Shown in pieces: positions 30,490 to 40,246 of a DNA stretch of 64,000 nt; within the stretch, counting starts at the first letter, position 1; the number at the start of each line of letters is the position of its first letter. The position numbers were made by a program, and so were the translations under genes. The stretch covers positions 64,871 to 128,870 of the forward strand of contig NMRB01000687.1 in the NCBI GenBank assembly GCA_002633025.1, read 5' to 3'. The stretch comes from Notospermus geniculatus. Taxonomy: Eukaryota; Nemertea; Pilidiophora; Heteronemertea; Lineidae. The notes beneath the pieces are model-generated. The model had not been told where the DNA came from. It saw nothing but the letters and a program-made list of their open reading frames with translations, and did not search any database.

Positions 30490-32660
30490 CCTTGCCAACG
30501 ACTGCAAACACAGTCAGCGACATCTCAGTGCTCAGTCTCAGAGATGGAGGAAAGCATGGAGAAAGGGTTGCTGCTTCCCTGGCTGACCGAATAGTGACAA
30601 TGGAAGCAAATATGAGAGAAAGAGACGAGAAAGAAGAAAGAGAAGAAAGTATCCAAAGATTTCAAGAAGTCAGTTATGAAGATACCAGGAAGCTAACTGA
30701 ACAGCAGAAGAATACCAAGACTTGGCGAAAGATAGCTAGAGATGTCAAACTCCTGAAAGATTTCTTGGAAACCAAAGACGAAAACAGGCCTCCAGAAGAA
30801 ATTCCCCCGACAGAAAATGGATAGATACATGTATTTGTCCCTCTTCACGATTGCGATCCAGAAAGCAGATGGAACACAATATGAGCCAGATACCATCCAG
30901 TCTAAGCTGAATTCAATTCGGAGATACCTCCTTGATAAGGGTTACCAGAAGAACATCAACAAGAGCGACGAATTTCGCCAGTCAAGGGATGTGCTCCCCA
31001 GCAAAAGATTGCTGAACAAAGTGGACTGGGTAATAATAAAAAGGTGAACGCCCAGCCAGTGAACGGCGATGACATCGGTAAACTTCGAAGAGAAGGAGTG
31101 CTAGGAACAGGTAGGCCTAGCACTTGGTCCCTTTGTACCATTCCCATCACCATCACAAAATGCCACTTGACAGCCTAAAGTGCCGTAGTTACAATCATGA
31201 TGATGCCGTGTGTATGATGTAGGCCTATGTGCAATGCACGCGTCACGGGGATTCCCAGAGTCAGAGCCTATTTTTCGACTGCTCATCTTACCGTATCTGA
31301 CATCAATTACTCCTACTGGCACTGTCTGTCAATGTTACTTCATTCTATGATATCTATATTCTAAATTGACACACATTACAGGGTGTGTCATGACCACTGA
31401 ACTATAAAATCCACGAGAACAATTACGTGAGCAGTCATTCATCTTGAAGTCGCCCATCTTCCCGCATCAGTTCAGGTCACGCTCGGGTCATATGACCCAT
31501 TATCATGGTAATCAGATGGTGCAAAAGTGCTTCTGTTTACAAACAAAAGCAAGGATGTGGGTCTTGACATAGGCCAAGTTAAATCTAAAGAAATTTTCTC
31601 ATAAGCGTTTTTGTTGGCCAAGTTTATATTGAATAGTTATATCTTTTTTTCCGGAAATACCAGTTAGCCTGCAGAATACACACTGCACACTGCATTTTGG
31701 ATTGAGAGGCATTCATGAACATGTTCAAATGCATTGGCGTGATTTAATGCTGAATGGGTCGAATTCAAAGAAAGGTCCTCCAAAACCCGCCAAGGAGAAA
31801 GATGAGATGTACGTGCCTTCCCACCAAGGATGTACGCCTATCCAGGTAAAGAACACGTCATCNNNNNNNNNNNNNNNNNNNNNNNNNNNNNNNNTTAAAA
31901 ATGTGTACTAAATAGAAAGGATGTCATGGGTGTAAGCTTTGCAAGTTGAATACATATATAGATTCAAGGTGATGAAATCGGAAAAAAATATTTCTTTTGT
32001 ACCTCCAGGAAATGATCTTTGCCCGGTCAAGGTCTACAAGGCCTTTAGTGACCACCGACCACCAGACTGCAGAGCTGATGACAGCAGGTTTTACCTGACT
32101 CCAGTGAGGAAACCCAAAATGATGTTTGTATGCCAATGCTTCTATGGGGAAATGAAGATCAGCAGCCTGTTCACGCAGATGTGCCACGATGCTCGTTTGC
32201 AAGGGAGACACACAAACCATTCCGTCAGAAGCACTGCCCTCACAACTCGTCTCGATGCGGATGTTCATGAGGCCAAAGTCCAGCAGCTGTCGGGACGTAA
32301 AAATGTGGCATCTCTGAACGAATACAGAACCGTCTGCACTCATCAGCAGAAATCCATGAGTCACATTTTGACAGTAGAGAGCTTGAGTTCAACTGATGTT
32401 ACACCCCCACCACTACCAATGCAGCTTCATCAAACCCACCAATCCTTGATGACCTATTTGAGTTGACTGACACTGAGCTTATTCAGTCCATCTTGGATGC
32501 AGATCTTTCTCTGCAGCCTGTCAACGTCCAGCCACAGGTACCAGCACTCACCACCTACAGATCTGACTGTCAACATTCCGCAGCAGTACGCCAACTTCTC
32601 AAACCCTCCTTCCTTCCTCAATGGAATAACTGCCCACGGATCAATCACTATCAGCTTTAA
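30490..32660 (+). pseudogene. Crypton-type tyrosine recombinase pseudogene (DUF3504-like)
   Basis: Scattered frames assemble into the order expected for animal Crypton-derived proteins. A helical N-terminal part (30492-30824) includes a KTWRKIARDVKLLKDFLE segment. Then comes a core-binding part (30817-31047; DTIQSKLNSIRRYLLDKG). The catalytic part carries HFGLRG (31694-31711, probable first Arg), the LCPVKVYK region, HSVR (32215-32230), SGRKN where the family usually has SGHKN, and the tyrosine in NEYR (32314-32331). The C-terminus ends in a GSITISF-like tail. Frameshifts near 30817 and 31028, an unexplained 31111-31690 segment (intron or insertion, with GGTAGG at its left edge) and a 32-base gap break it, so it is not translatable as is. 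It could be a dead transposon or a relic of a domesticated host gene; the altered His favours loss of activity. Confidence 0.6.
31863..31894. other. Assembly gap (32 N)
   Basis: A short run of N inside the recombinase pseudogene. Confidence 0.99.
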
Positions 32661-32914
32661 CAACAAGTATGCCTGAACAACAATCCCTGTTTGCAACGAA
32701 ACAGGACACAGTCATGATTGAAGATGAAACAAACTGTTTCTCACGGCTATTGAATGACGTTTCAGTTATTTTCAAGAGATGTTGTATTTCAACTATTTCA
32801 AAAAGTCTATGCGAGAAACGTAAATAAAAATTGTTGTAATTCTCATTAACGTATGACCGTCTTTACTTTATCTTTGTGAGATCCTTTTATTTTTACACTA
32901 TACAAATATCATCA

Positions 32915-33003
32915 TATGAGCTGAGCTGTATCAGTCCCTTGTATCATGGCCTTCGACTCCGTCTCGGGCCATGATACCGGGACTGATACAGTTCAGCTCA
33001 TAC
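32915..33003. repeat. Long hairpin with CGACTCCGTC loop downstream of the pseudogene
   Basis: ATGAGCTGAGCTGTATCAGT through TATCATGGCC pairs with GGGCCATGATACCGGGACTG and onward over about 38 bases with few mismatches. The loop contains TTCGACTCCGTCTC. Together with the hairpins at 29999-30455 it brackets the recombinase pseudogene. Confidence 0.7.
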
Positions 33004-33323
33004 GACAACATCTAACTATGCTACAGCTGAATACATTCGAGCTTTGTTATTCGACCGTCGTAGTGTTATCAATGCGTGAAAACTAGGCCCTGATACTCTG
33101 AAGTAGTACGCATCAAGCAAGCATTTTAGGGACCTCCACGAGATTATGAGACTTCTACCTACATTCGTCAAACATTCCGAACATAGGCTCTACCGTATAA
33201 TTCAAATACAGTGGGGCTTTAAAAAATCTGGTTCGCATCCTAGAGACAGAGCTAATCATGATCTTAGGCTCTGAGATGTACATCTGCCGAGTTAGAACAG
33301 TGATGTTTCATATTAAACCTTTA

Positions 33324-33441
33324 GGCCCATATTTTCAAAGCTGTTTTAACGCTACAATGCATTTTAGGTGCATGCATATAAGCATGCAAGTGCTGGACTA
33401 AAATGCATTTTAGCGTTAAAACAGCTTTGAAAATATGGCCC
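33324..33441. mobile_element. MITE with GGSCCATATTTTCAAAGCTG ends
   Basis: A 118-bp element pairing through CATATTTTCAAAGCTGTTTT, AACGCTA and AATGCATTTTAG. It has the same GGGCC-AT start as the families at 27864 and 62048. Confidence 0.8.
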
Positions 33442-33474
33442 GTACAGTCTGAGAAGGCCAACTATTGACCATTT

Positions 33475-34094
33475 TATTTATTAATTAATTAATTTATTTA
33501 TTTATTATGAATTCTTTCTGAGAGACACTGTAGAATAAATTATCATTATCATTACTACAACAAGCGAAGCTGAGACCCCCCCCCCCCCAAAAAAAAAACT
33601 AAGATGACGACGAAAACAAGATAAGGCGGTCCTCTCTCTGTGGAATACGTCATCAAAAGTTGTCGTGTTGCCGCACAGATAGTTGTCATCTTGACTGACG
33701 TACGACATCAGAACAAAGAAGGTGTTAGGAGATGCATCGTCCAGACTCCCAAACTTGTCACTAGAGGGCACTAACCGCAAATCACAGATATCGCTAGAAT
33801 CGATCAGCGGTCGCCAGCATAGACCTTCGTTGCTATGGTATCATTTTTAAATGGCGCCTGTTGTTGCCATGGCGACAATTTGTGGAACATTCAAGGGGAA
33901 TTCAATTTGGTGTATCTTCATATCACACGAAATTTAAAATGAAAACAAAACGTCAATTTCTAGGTTTTCAGGTATGCTATATCCAATTATGCTAATGATA
34001 CTCTTGTCCGAGGTCAAGGTCATTGTTAGAGGGCAAGGTCAACCAAAAAAATCCGAAAAAGGCATTTCTGTCGCATATACTGTAGACTATAGCC
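33475..34094. other. Low-complexity and intergenic sequence
   Basis: TTAATTAATTAATTTATTTA-type low-complexity sequence at 33475-33510 and a C-run followed by an A-run at 33579-33599. The remainder, including a 91-codon minus frame (33505-33780), shows no domain. Confidence 0.5.
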
Positions 34095-34748
34095 GTCTTT
34101 ACACTACGCAGAATTTTGCCCCGGATGAACCGTGCCGTGCTCGACCCGGGCCAGGCCCGTCTCAGAAAGAGCATTTTACCCCATTTACACTGCACTATGA
34201 TAACCGCGCCAATATCTGAATCGCCGGCTCTCCTTTCTGTGGAGGTACGAAATCTCCGGCGTTTTCAATATGGCTGCGCCCATGATCATTCGCGGCAATG
34301 ACGTATTGAGTTCAAGGCCGATAAATGAGCATGCGCATTCACTAAAGGCGAGTCATTCAAGTGGGCCGAGCCCAGTAGCGTGTTTACATGTACACTGTGC
34401 AGTTTTCCAGCGGAACCGTGCTCGACCCGGGTCGAACCCTCCTCCTGTTGGGGGGTTCGGCCCGGATGAAAGTAGCACCGTGCCGAGCCCAGTTGTGCCG
34501 TGCCAACCCATTTACACTATCACCTTTTTTGCCGTGCCGTGCTCGACCCAGGTGTGAAGGGAAAGAATGTCCTAGGAAAAACTGTCCGGGGAACAAAAGA
34601 TCCTATTGTTACATTCTAATCTCTGACATGGTTTCTATACCCATGCCGCTTAATCCGTCATTCAACCATAGAAGTGGACACTTTTTACAGGGGCACACTA
34701 TTTACTGCTACACCGGATCGAGCACGGTTGAAAACACGTAGTGTAAGG
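34095..34748. mobile_element. Composite of TTTACACT/GTGCTCGACCCGGG inverted repeats
   Basis: CTTTACACTACG near the left edge pairs with CGTAGTGTAAGG at the right edge, each linked to a CCGTGCTCGACCCGGG-like block (CCGGATCGAGCACGG on the right). Two more copies of the GTGCTCGACCC phrase in each orientation lie between (about 34400-34440 and 34525-34555), so elements of one family are nested or duplicated here. Confidence 0.55.
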
Positions 34749-35643
34749 GCTGCTTTCCATTGGAGCGTTTTCGTGCGCGGAATTCTGTTCCGAAGAGTCG
34801 ACCCAATTCATTTTCACTTAGCCGTTTCCATGACCGCGTTTCGGGAATCGCGAGACAAGCGCGAGAGGATCGACTTTCTTTCCTCGGGAGCGAGAGGCCC
34901 GCGCGCGGAGAAAAAAGTCGATCTCAAATCGCCTTTTTTTGCTCGCACCTGCCTGCTTTCCATTGGAGCGTTTCCGCGTGCGGAATTCTGTGCGGAAAAG
35001 TCGATCCAATCCATTTTCATTGGCTGTTTCCATGAGAGCGTTTTGGCAATCGCGAGATCAGCACGAGGGGATCGACTTTGCTTTCTCGCGAGTGAGAGGC
35101 CCGCGCGCGGGAAAAAAAGTCGACGTCGAATCGACTTTTTTTCCAACTGGAACATGGGGTCATATGAATAAAGAGTAACAAATGCTTTTACTTGAATTTT
35201 GCACTACAAATGTATTAGGCAATGCTGTACATGAAGTAAAAGCATTTGCTCGTCTTTATTCATATGACCCATGGTTTCTGAGCCATGTTGAAAGTATGTA
35301 CGCGGCCGCAGATCGTCAGGGGAACACGACAGCAGTACCAATTCGGCGCCAACCACCCTGTGTCGTAACGCGTGAATGGAAAAGGTCACAAAACTCGTAC
35401 GCGTCTCGCTTGCCTCCGCGCGTGTAACTCGCGCGCTGAAACGCTCCAATGGAAAGCAGGCTGCGCTTTTTGATTTTTGAGCCATGTTGAAAAGACCGGT
35501 ATGTACGCGATAGCAGTACCAATTCGGCGCAAACCTTCTGTATCGTAACGCGTGAATGGAAACGGTTACAAAACTCGCAGGCGTCTCGCTTGCCTCCGCG
35601 CTTGTAAATCGCGCGCGGAATCGCTCCAATGGAAAGCAGCCCT
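34747..35643. mobile_element. Element with doubled CTGCTTTCCATTGGAGCG arms
   Basis: GGGCTGCTTTCCATTGGAGC at the left end pairs with GCTCCAATGGAAAGCAGCCC at the right end. Each arm holds two head-to-tail units (starting near 34750 and 34950 on the left; ending near 35466 and 35643 on the right). In the middle (about 35155-35275) a further inverted repeat pairs GGTCATATGAATAAAGAG with its complement. It looks like one such element inserted in another, or arm duplication. Confidence 0.65.
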
Positions 35644-35789
35644 AAGGCTAGGGATACACTGAACGCGATTTACCCATCGCGCGCGTTGTTTCTTTGTTAT
35701 TTCATGCCGCAATGCCTCCGAAACAAAGAGATTCGTGCGAAAATCGCGCGCGATGGGGTAAATCGCGTTCAGTGTATCCCTAGGCTTAG
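35644..35789. mobile_element. ACACTGAACGCG-family MITE, copy A
   Basis: GGCTAGGGATACACTGAACG, then CGATTTACCCATCGCGCGCG, is inverted at the right end. The centre reads TTCATGCCGCAATGCCTCCG. Length about 146 bp. Confidence 0.8.
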
Positions 35790-35792
35790 GCG

Positions 35793-35948
35793 AAGGCTGC
35801 TTTTCCACGAGGCGTTTGCGGACGCGGTTTCGGTGGCGGGAGCGGGTGCGAGTGAAACAGCTAAAGGGAAATACGTTGGATAGATTTTTTCCACTTGCGC
35901 CCGCCTCCTATTCCGCGCCCGCAAACGCCTCGTGGAAAAGCAGCTTAA
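35793..35948. mobile_element. MITE with GCTGCTTTTCCACGAGGCGT ends
   Basis: GCTGCTTTTCCACGAGGCGT and the reverse complement of the segment ending GAAAAGCAGC at 35944 pair over about 35 bases, including TTTGCGG and CGGGAGCGG-type sequence. Confidence 0.75.
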
Positions 35949-36075
35949 GAATCCATTCACGCGATTTTCTTGCCGCAGACGCTCGAAAGCATTTGTTTGT
36001 TTCCGCCGCGTTGATCGTGGACAAAGGATGCGACATCGCGCCGTACGAAAATCGCGTGAATGGATTCTTAGGCTA
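35945..36075. mobile_element. MITE with AAGAATCCATTCACGCGATT ends
   Basis: AAGAATCCATTCACGCGATT at the left pairs with AATCGCGTGAATGGATTCTT at the right; the interior has CGCTCGAAAGCATTTG. It directly abuts the previous element. Confidence 0.75.
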
Positions 36076-36349
36076 AAAGGGGCCTATGCGATAAGCAAAC
36101 GGCCCGCGAACCTGGTCGAGTGGAAAATCACTGAGTTCACATGTTCAGGTCCTTTGAAATAGGCCTAGATTACGTGATCCACCAAACGCCCTGATTGCCC
36201 GTCATTTTCTTGTGTTTATGGCCAGAATTACAACATGGGGCGTCTGGTTATTCATGCGAAAAGCAGTGGATATTGTTGATTATTGATTGCGCAAACGCGG
36301 AAGGAATCTACCAACAATAACTCCTAGGCCTATTTCAAAGGACTAGGGG
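36076..36349. other. Spacer within the inverted-repeat cluster, nothing recognised
   Basis: No gene. GGCCTATTTCAAAGGAC near 36335 matches the reverse complement of GTCCTTTGAAATAGGCC near 36154, so part of this spacer is itself an inverted pair. Confidence 0.45.
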
Positions 36350-36478
36350 TAGCGAGCATAAAGAGGTCGTAACCCTACGTCAGGCCTAAACCAGGCGTAG
36401 TGCAAGGGCCACAACGAGCACTACGCCTGGCTTAGGCCAGACGTAGGGTTACGACCCCTTTATGCTCGCTACGCCTGA
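36350..36478. mobile_element. MITE with GTAGCGAGCATAAAGRGGTC ends
   Basis: GTAGCGAGCATAAAGAGGTC continuing through GTAACCCTACGTCAGGCC pairs with the right arm ending TTTATGCTCGCTAC, about 55 bases per arm. Confidence 0.75.
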
Positions 36479-36487
36479 ACGTGTACA

Positions 36488-36902
36488 CTTAGGCTAGGGA
36501 TACACTGAACGCGATTTACCAATCGCGCGCGGTTTTCGCACGAATCTCTTTTGTTTCGGAGGCATTGCGGCATAAAATAACAAAGAAACAACGCGCGCGA
36601 TGAGTAAATCGCGTTTAGGCTAGGGATTCACTGAACGCGATTTACCCATCGCGCGCGTTGTTTCTTTGTTATTTCATGCCGCAATGACTCCGAAACAAAG
36701 AAATTCGTGCGAAAATCGCGCGCGATGGGTAAATCGCGTTCAGTGTATCCCTAGCCTAAGGCTAGGGATACACTGAACGCGATTTACCCATCGCGCGCGT
36801 TGTTTCTTTGTTATTTCATGCCGCAATGCCTCCGAAACAAAGAGATCCGTGCGAAAATCGCGCGCGATGGGGTAAATCGCGTTCAGTGTATCCCTAGGCT
36901 TA
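36488..36902. mobile_element. Three consecutive ACACTGAACGCG-family MITEs, copies B-D
   Basis: Copies lie at about 36488-36616, 36616-36755 and 36757-36902, back to back with almost no spacer. Each shows the CACTGAACGCGATTTACC arm, the palindrome-rich ATCGCGCGCG and a centre with GCCGCAATG. Copy B has its centre in the opposite orientation and ends without the outermost bases. Confidence 0.8.
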
Positions 36903-37045
36903 GGCCTGCTTTCCATTGGTGCGTTTTCGTGCGCGGAAACGCTCGAAACCATTGTTTTTTCCGCGCCGTGACCAACGAAGTGGAAACAAACAATGCTTTC
37001 GAGCGTTTCCGCGCACGAAAACGCGGCAATGGAAAGCAGGCCTTA
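36903..37045. mobile_element. MITE with GGCCTGCTTTCCATTG ends
   Basis: AGGCCTGCTTTCCATTGGTG and the reverse complement of AATGGAAAGCAGGCCT pair, with a GAAACGCTCGAAA block inverted inside. The end phrase TGCTTTCCATTGG links it to the 34747 element. Confidence 0.75.
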
Positions 37046-37233
37046 CGCTAGGGATACACTGAACGCGATTTACCCATCGCGCGCGTTGTTTCTTTGTTAT
37101 TTCATGCCGCAATGCCTCCGAAACAAAAGAGATTCGTGCGAATCTCTTTGTTTCGGAGGCATTGCGGCATGAAATAACAAAGAAACAACGCGCGCGATGG
37201 GTAAATCGCGTTCAGTGTATCCCTAGCCTTAGG
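37046..37233. mobile_element. ACACTGAACGCG-family MITE, copy E with doubled centre
   Basis: Like copy A but the centre is itself a perfect palindrome: CCGAAACAAAAGAGATTCGT is followed directly by its near complement. This copy is therefore nearly symmetric over 188 bp. Confidence 0.75.
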
Positions 37234-37461
37234 CTGGCTCTCCATTTACGCGATTTTCGAGCGACAGACGATCGAAAGCATTGTTTGTTATCGCATACTC
37301 TACAGTAGTTAGGTCTAGATTGTTGCCGATATCACCAAACTTCTATGTTTGGTATACCTTTGGAGGGTATAAGGTTCACATACCAAATAAGTTAAAATCC
37401 GTTGCGAAGGTAAACAAGGTGACAAAGGCGCACTTTTTACCACGTGACCCTTTTCCTCAAA

Positions 37462-37745
37462 CGGCATAACTTGAGAACCATTTTGTCGCAGAGTGATGGT
37501 TTTTGTGTCTATCCCTAGGTTTTAGGGGTCAAGTAATCCACTTGCATATGTTACATGACTCTCGCTTTCTCAGGGGTATCGAAATCCAAGATGGCCGTCA
37601 ATTACCCTTAAATCGCCATAACTCCAGAACCGTTTGCCATGGAGTGATGATTTTTTGTGTCTGTCTCTACGTTTTAGGAATAAACTGGGACAGGTTACAC
37701 GATTCTCCCTTCAGAGTGACATAAAAACAACCAAGATGGCCGCCA
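37462..37745 (+). repeat. Two tandem ~150-bp units (CATAACTxxAGAACC)
   Basis: GGCATAACTTGAGAACCATTTT at 37462 and GCCATAACTCCAGAACCGTT at 37613 start two units sharing GAGTGATG, TTTTTGTGTCT, CTA-GTTTTAGG and CCAAGATGGCCG. About 75% identity. Confidence 0.7.
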
Positions 37746-38285
37746 GTACCATTCCGAACGCTCTCGCGCCTTCCCCGAGCTTCCTGGGGGAAGCTTTCCG
37801 AAAGCGACCGTAGTATCGCAAACTATATTGTTTCTGGTCACTGTGTCTGTCTGTCTGCTTTTTGTGTCTATTGCTGTACTGTATTTATTAGCTTGTGAAC
37901 GTTCAGCTCTGGGGAAAACTATTAGACCATCTCTGTTATATCCACTCTTCTCCCTCGCATAGGTCCCACAAAAACTACTTGTACTCGTGAAGGTTGAGCA
38001 AGTTCTCTACCACACAAACTTGATATTGTTATTGGGGGCGACCGATCTTTTCTAGAGGTTAAGTGCAACCGACCCCGAATCCAGGAGCAGGTGGCCTCTA
38101 GGGATGAGATTGCCCAACTCCCACTCAGACCACGAGCTGATTCCCCTTTCGCGTATTACGTGATCACTTAAACGCGGAGTTTTTCCTACCCGGTGAACTC
38201 AGTGCTGAATATAACTTGGCGTACGGGGCGGTTCAACTCCATGCATTCGTGTTGAATGGTTATTCGTTCTGTTGTACTTATAATA
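37746..38285. other. Intergenic sequence, nothing recognised
   Basis: No supported gene or repeat; includes a short GTCTGTCTGTCT run near 37843. Confidence 0.4.
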
Positions 38286-38767
38286 GGGAGGTTCCGCAAC
38301 GTCTCCGAATTACGAAATACGAATATGCTTCGACTATGACGTCATCACTTTGACCTGTGAAGTTGCTTCTCTTTCGTGACGTCGTGCAAATTCGTTGCGT
38401 CTTGACGAGGAAGGCCGTAAATCTTCGTAGGTACTTTAAGAATTACGAATTGTTAATTTTGAATTACGAATTACGAATTGAATTGAATTACGAATTACGA
38501 ATTGCTAATTTTGGGGCTTTTCTAAACGTAGCCTGCAAGTGACAATTGGATATAGGGGGCTCCCTGGCACACTTTAGCGCTGGAATAAATGCTTGAAATA
38601 TTTGTGTAAGGAAATGACGTGGTGTTAAAGATAGCTTGTGACATCTTTCACAAGGCCGAAGGTCGGACCACCGCGGATTTAGACGTAGAAACGGCGTCAT
38701 GAGATAACGTCATCAACGTCATGAAATCGTTTCGTGATTCGTAATTCATGACGATGCGGAACCTCCC
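38286..38767. mobile_element. TA-flanked MITE with GGGAGGTTCCGCA ends
   Basis: GGGAGGTTCCGCAACGTCTC at the left and the reverse complement of TGCGGAACCTCCC at the right are the termini, with TA on both sides (38284-38285 and 38768-38769). Subterminal GAATTACGAA phrases repeat in both arms, and a tandem run of GAATTACGAATT lies at about 38440-38505. The 482-bp element belongs to the family interrupting the LINE at 53881-54270. TA duplication points to Tc1/mariner-type mobilisation. Confidence 0.75.
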
Positions 38768-38881
38768 TAATAGAAGACCGTCTGTATCATCACACCCTCT
38801 GGTTTATTTGCTGTATGTGTAGGTCCTGAAGCTGACTTGGAACAGAAAGACTGCCAATAAATAAAGATGAATACTGCTTGA

Positions 38882-39090
38882 GGAGCCTGGTGGTGCAGTG
38901 GTTCGGGTCTCCGACTAGCGGTCAGAAGATCCCGCGTTCGAATCCCACTGGGCGCGAGACTTTGGGCAAGTCTCTTTGCCTCACTGGATACGGGTCGGAA
39001 ATGCTCGATTGTAGCGCTGAATGGGCAGCTCATCTGAGTTCTATTGAAAGGTTTCAGCAGAGACTGGGGTTAAAGTGTAAAGTCGGATGA
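38882..39090 (+). mobile_element. tRNA-derived SINE
   Basis: The first 70 bases look like a tRNA with RNA polymerase III boxes: an A-box region TGGTGCAGTGG and a B box GTTCGAATCCC, with tRNA-like spacing. They are followed by TTTGGGCAAGTCTCTTTGCC and about 100 bases of unrelated body. A discrete tRNA gene is unlikely because the acceptor and anticodon arms do not pair properly. It ends about 75 bp before the receptor-3 start codon. Confidence 0.7.
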
Positions 39091-39117
39091 GAACATCTAC
39101 CGTAGTTGATATCAGAC

Positions 39118-39123
39118 TATAAA
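39118..39123 (+). promoter_or_regulatory. Candidate TATA box of receptor gene 3
   Basis: TATAAA lies 41-46 bp upstream of the ATG at 39164, which would leave a leader of only about 15 bases. Downstream ATG use or an upstream promoter is also possible. Confidence 0.3.
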
Positions 39124-39163
39124 CCCAAAACTTCAACTTTTTAAACTTTTTTTCGGTGGACCA

Positions 39164-40210
39164 ATGGCAACAACCAAATCTTTGGGATCGTTCGACAACA
39201 ATTCCTTTGGGGATTCTCTTATTTCGGCTTCATCAGTTTCTGAGAAGGAAGGCCCGAGTGAACCCTGGCAGTATCGTGTTGCGGCGCAGCTCTGGAGATG
39301 GGCACCACCATTTTTGATCGCATTAGGGACTATCTTTAACACACTGACGATTTTCATCCTCCTGAAAGGAAAGTTCGGGAAAGCATCGACCAGGATGATA
39401 CTCATTACACTTGCAGTAGCAGACAGCTCTGTGTTATGGACTGGACTTCTAAGATTTTGGACAATGCACAGGTTTGGAGTAGATTTGTTAAAGTTAGCGT
39501 CATGGGTGTGTGTGATACATGCCTTCTCAACGTACCTATCCGTGCAGTTCGCTAGTTGGAACGTGGCGTTTTTGACAATTGAAAGATTGATATCAGTTTG
39601 TTATCCCTTAAAGGCTTCAACCATTTGTACAAAGAGATCCACTGCTATTGCTGTAACATGTCTGTTTATTATTCTCTCTGCGCTGAACTCGCATTTGATG
39701 TACTTTTATCAAATAAGGCAGGACGGTGAATGTAACATCATGGAAAATAATCCGGTGCATATTTTTTTTATCTATACTGTCTGGACTTGGGCCGATCTTT
39801 TCATCCAGTCATTTCTCCCATTTCTTGTTATCACTTCATGCAATTGTGCCGTTTTAGCCACAATTGTCAGAGGCCACTTGAAGCGTCGAACGATGCAGAC
39901 TAATCAGTCTGTCGCGGATGTCAAGTCATCTGCTGAGTTGACGAGGATGACCTACATGTTGACCATGGTAAGTGTAGCGTTTATTTTGCTCACCCTGCCT
40001 GTTACACTCGTCATCATTATTACAGGTCTCTTGGACAACGCCAGCTACGAAAAATACAGATATACAATACGAATCCTATATGCAGTAGCAAGCCTTTTAA
40101 GTTACACAAACAACACCATCAACTTTCTTCTCTACTGTATCGGTGGGACTCAGTTCCGACGAGAGGCATCCAAAGTGTTTCACAATATTTTTGTAACGTC
40201 TCGCAACTAA
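39164..40210 (+). CDS. Class A (rhodopsin-family) G-protein-coupled receptor, paralogue 3
   Basis: An intact intronless receptor of 348 residues, aligning throughout with those at 16242 and 21451 but with a shorter N-terminus. It shows a possible N-glycosylation site at Asn12 (N-N-S), Asn59 in TM1, Asp87 in TM2, Cys116 pairing with the outer-loop Cys in DGEC, ERL (140-142), LTLP in TM6 and NFLLY in TM7 followed by GGTQFRRE. The third inner loop differs by one extra residue before the LTRMTYML start of TM6. The family is known for peptide and orphan ligands; nothing here names the ligand. It lies 16.6 kb from paralogue 2, a distance filled by transposons and the recombinase pseudogene, so the cluster was probably spread by insertions. 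No AATAAA is obvious just downstream. Confidence 0.92.
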   Translation: MATTKSLGSFDNNSFGDSLISASSVSEKEGPSEPWQYRVAAQLWRWAPPFLIALGTIFNTLTIFILLKGKFGKASTRMILITLAVADSSVLWTGLLRFWTMHRFGVDLLKLASWVCVIHAFSTYLSVQFASWNVAFLTIERLISVCYPLKASTICTKRSTAIAVTCLFIILSALNSHLMYFYQIRQDGECNIMENNPVHIFFIYTVWTWADLFIQSFLPFLVITSCNCAVLATIVRGHLKRRTMQTNQSVADVKSSAELTRMTYMLTMVSVAFILLTLPVTLVIIITGLLDNASYEKYRYTIRILYAVASLLSYTNNTINFLLYCIGGTQFRREASKVFHNIFVTSRN

Positions 40211-40246
40211 CTAGCATAATACCCGAAGATAATCTCTTGGGTTTTT

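Noticed and set aside
34674-35178. A 165-codon frame and its neighbours in the inverted-repeat cluster
   Set aside because: They are translations of GC-rich transposon arms in several frames at once.
38882-38952. Functional tRNA gene
   Set aside because: Pol III boxes are present but the arms do not form a proper cloverleaf and a SINE body follows.
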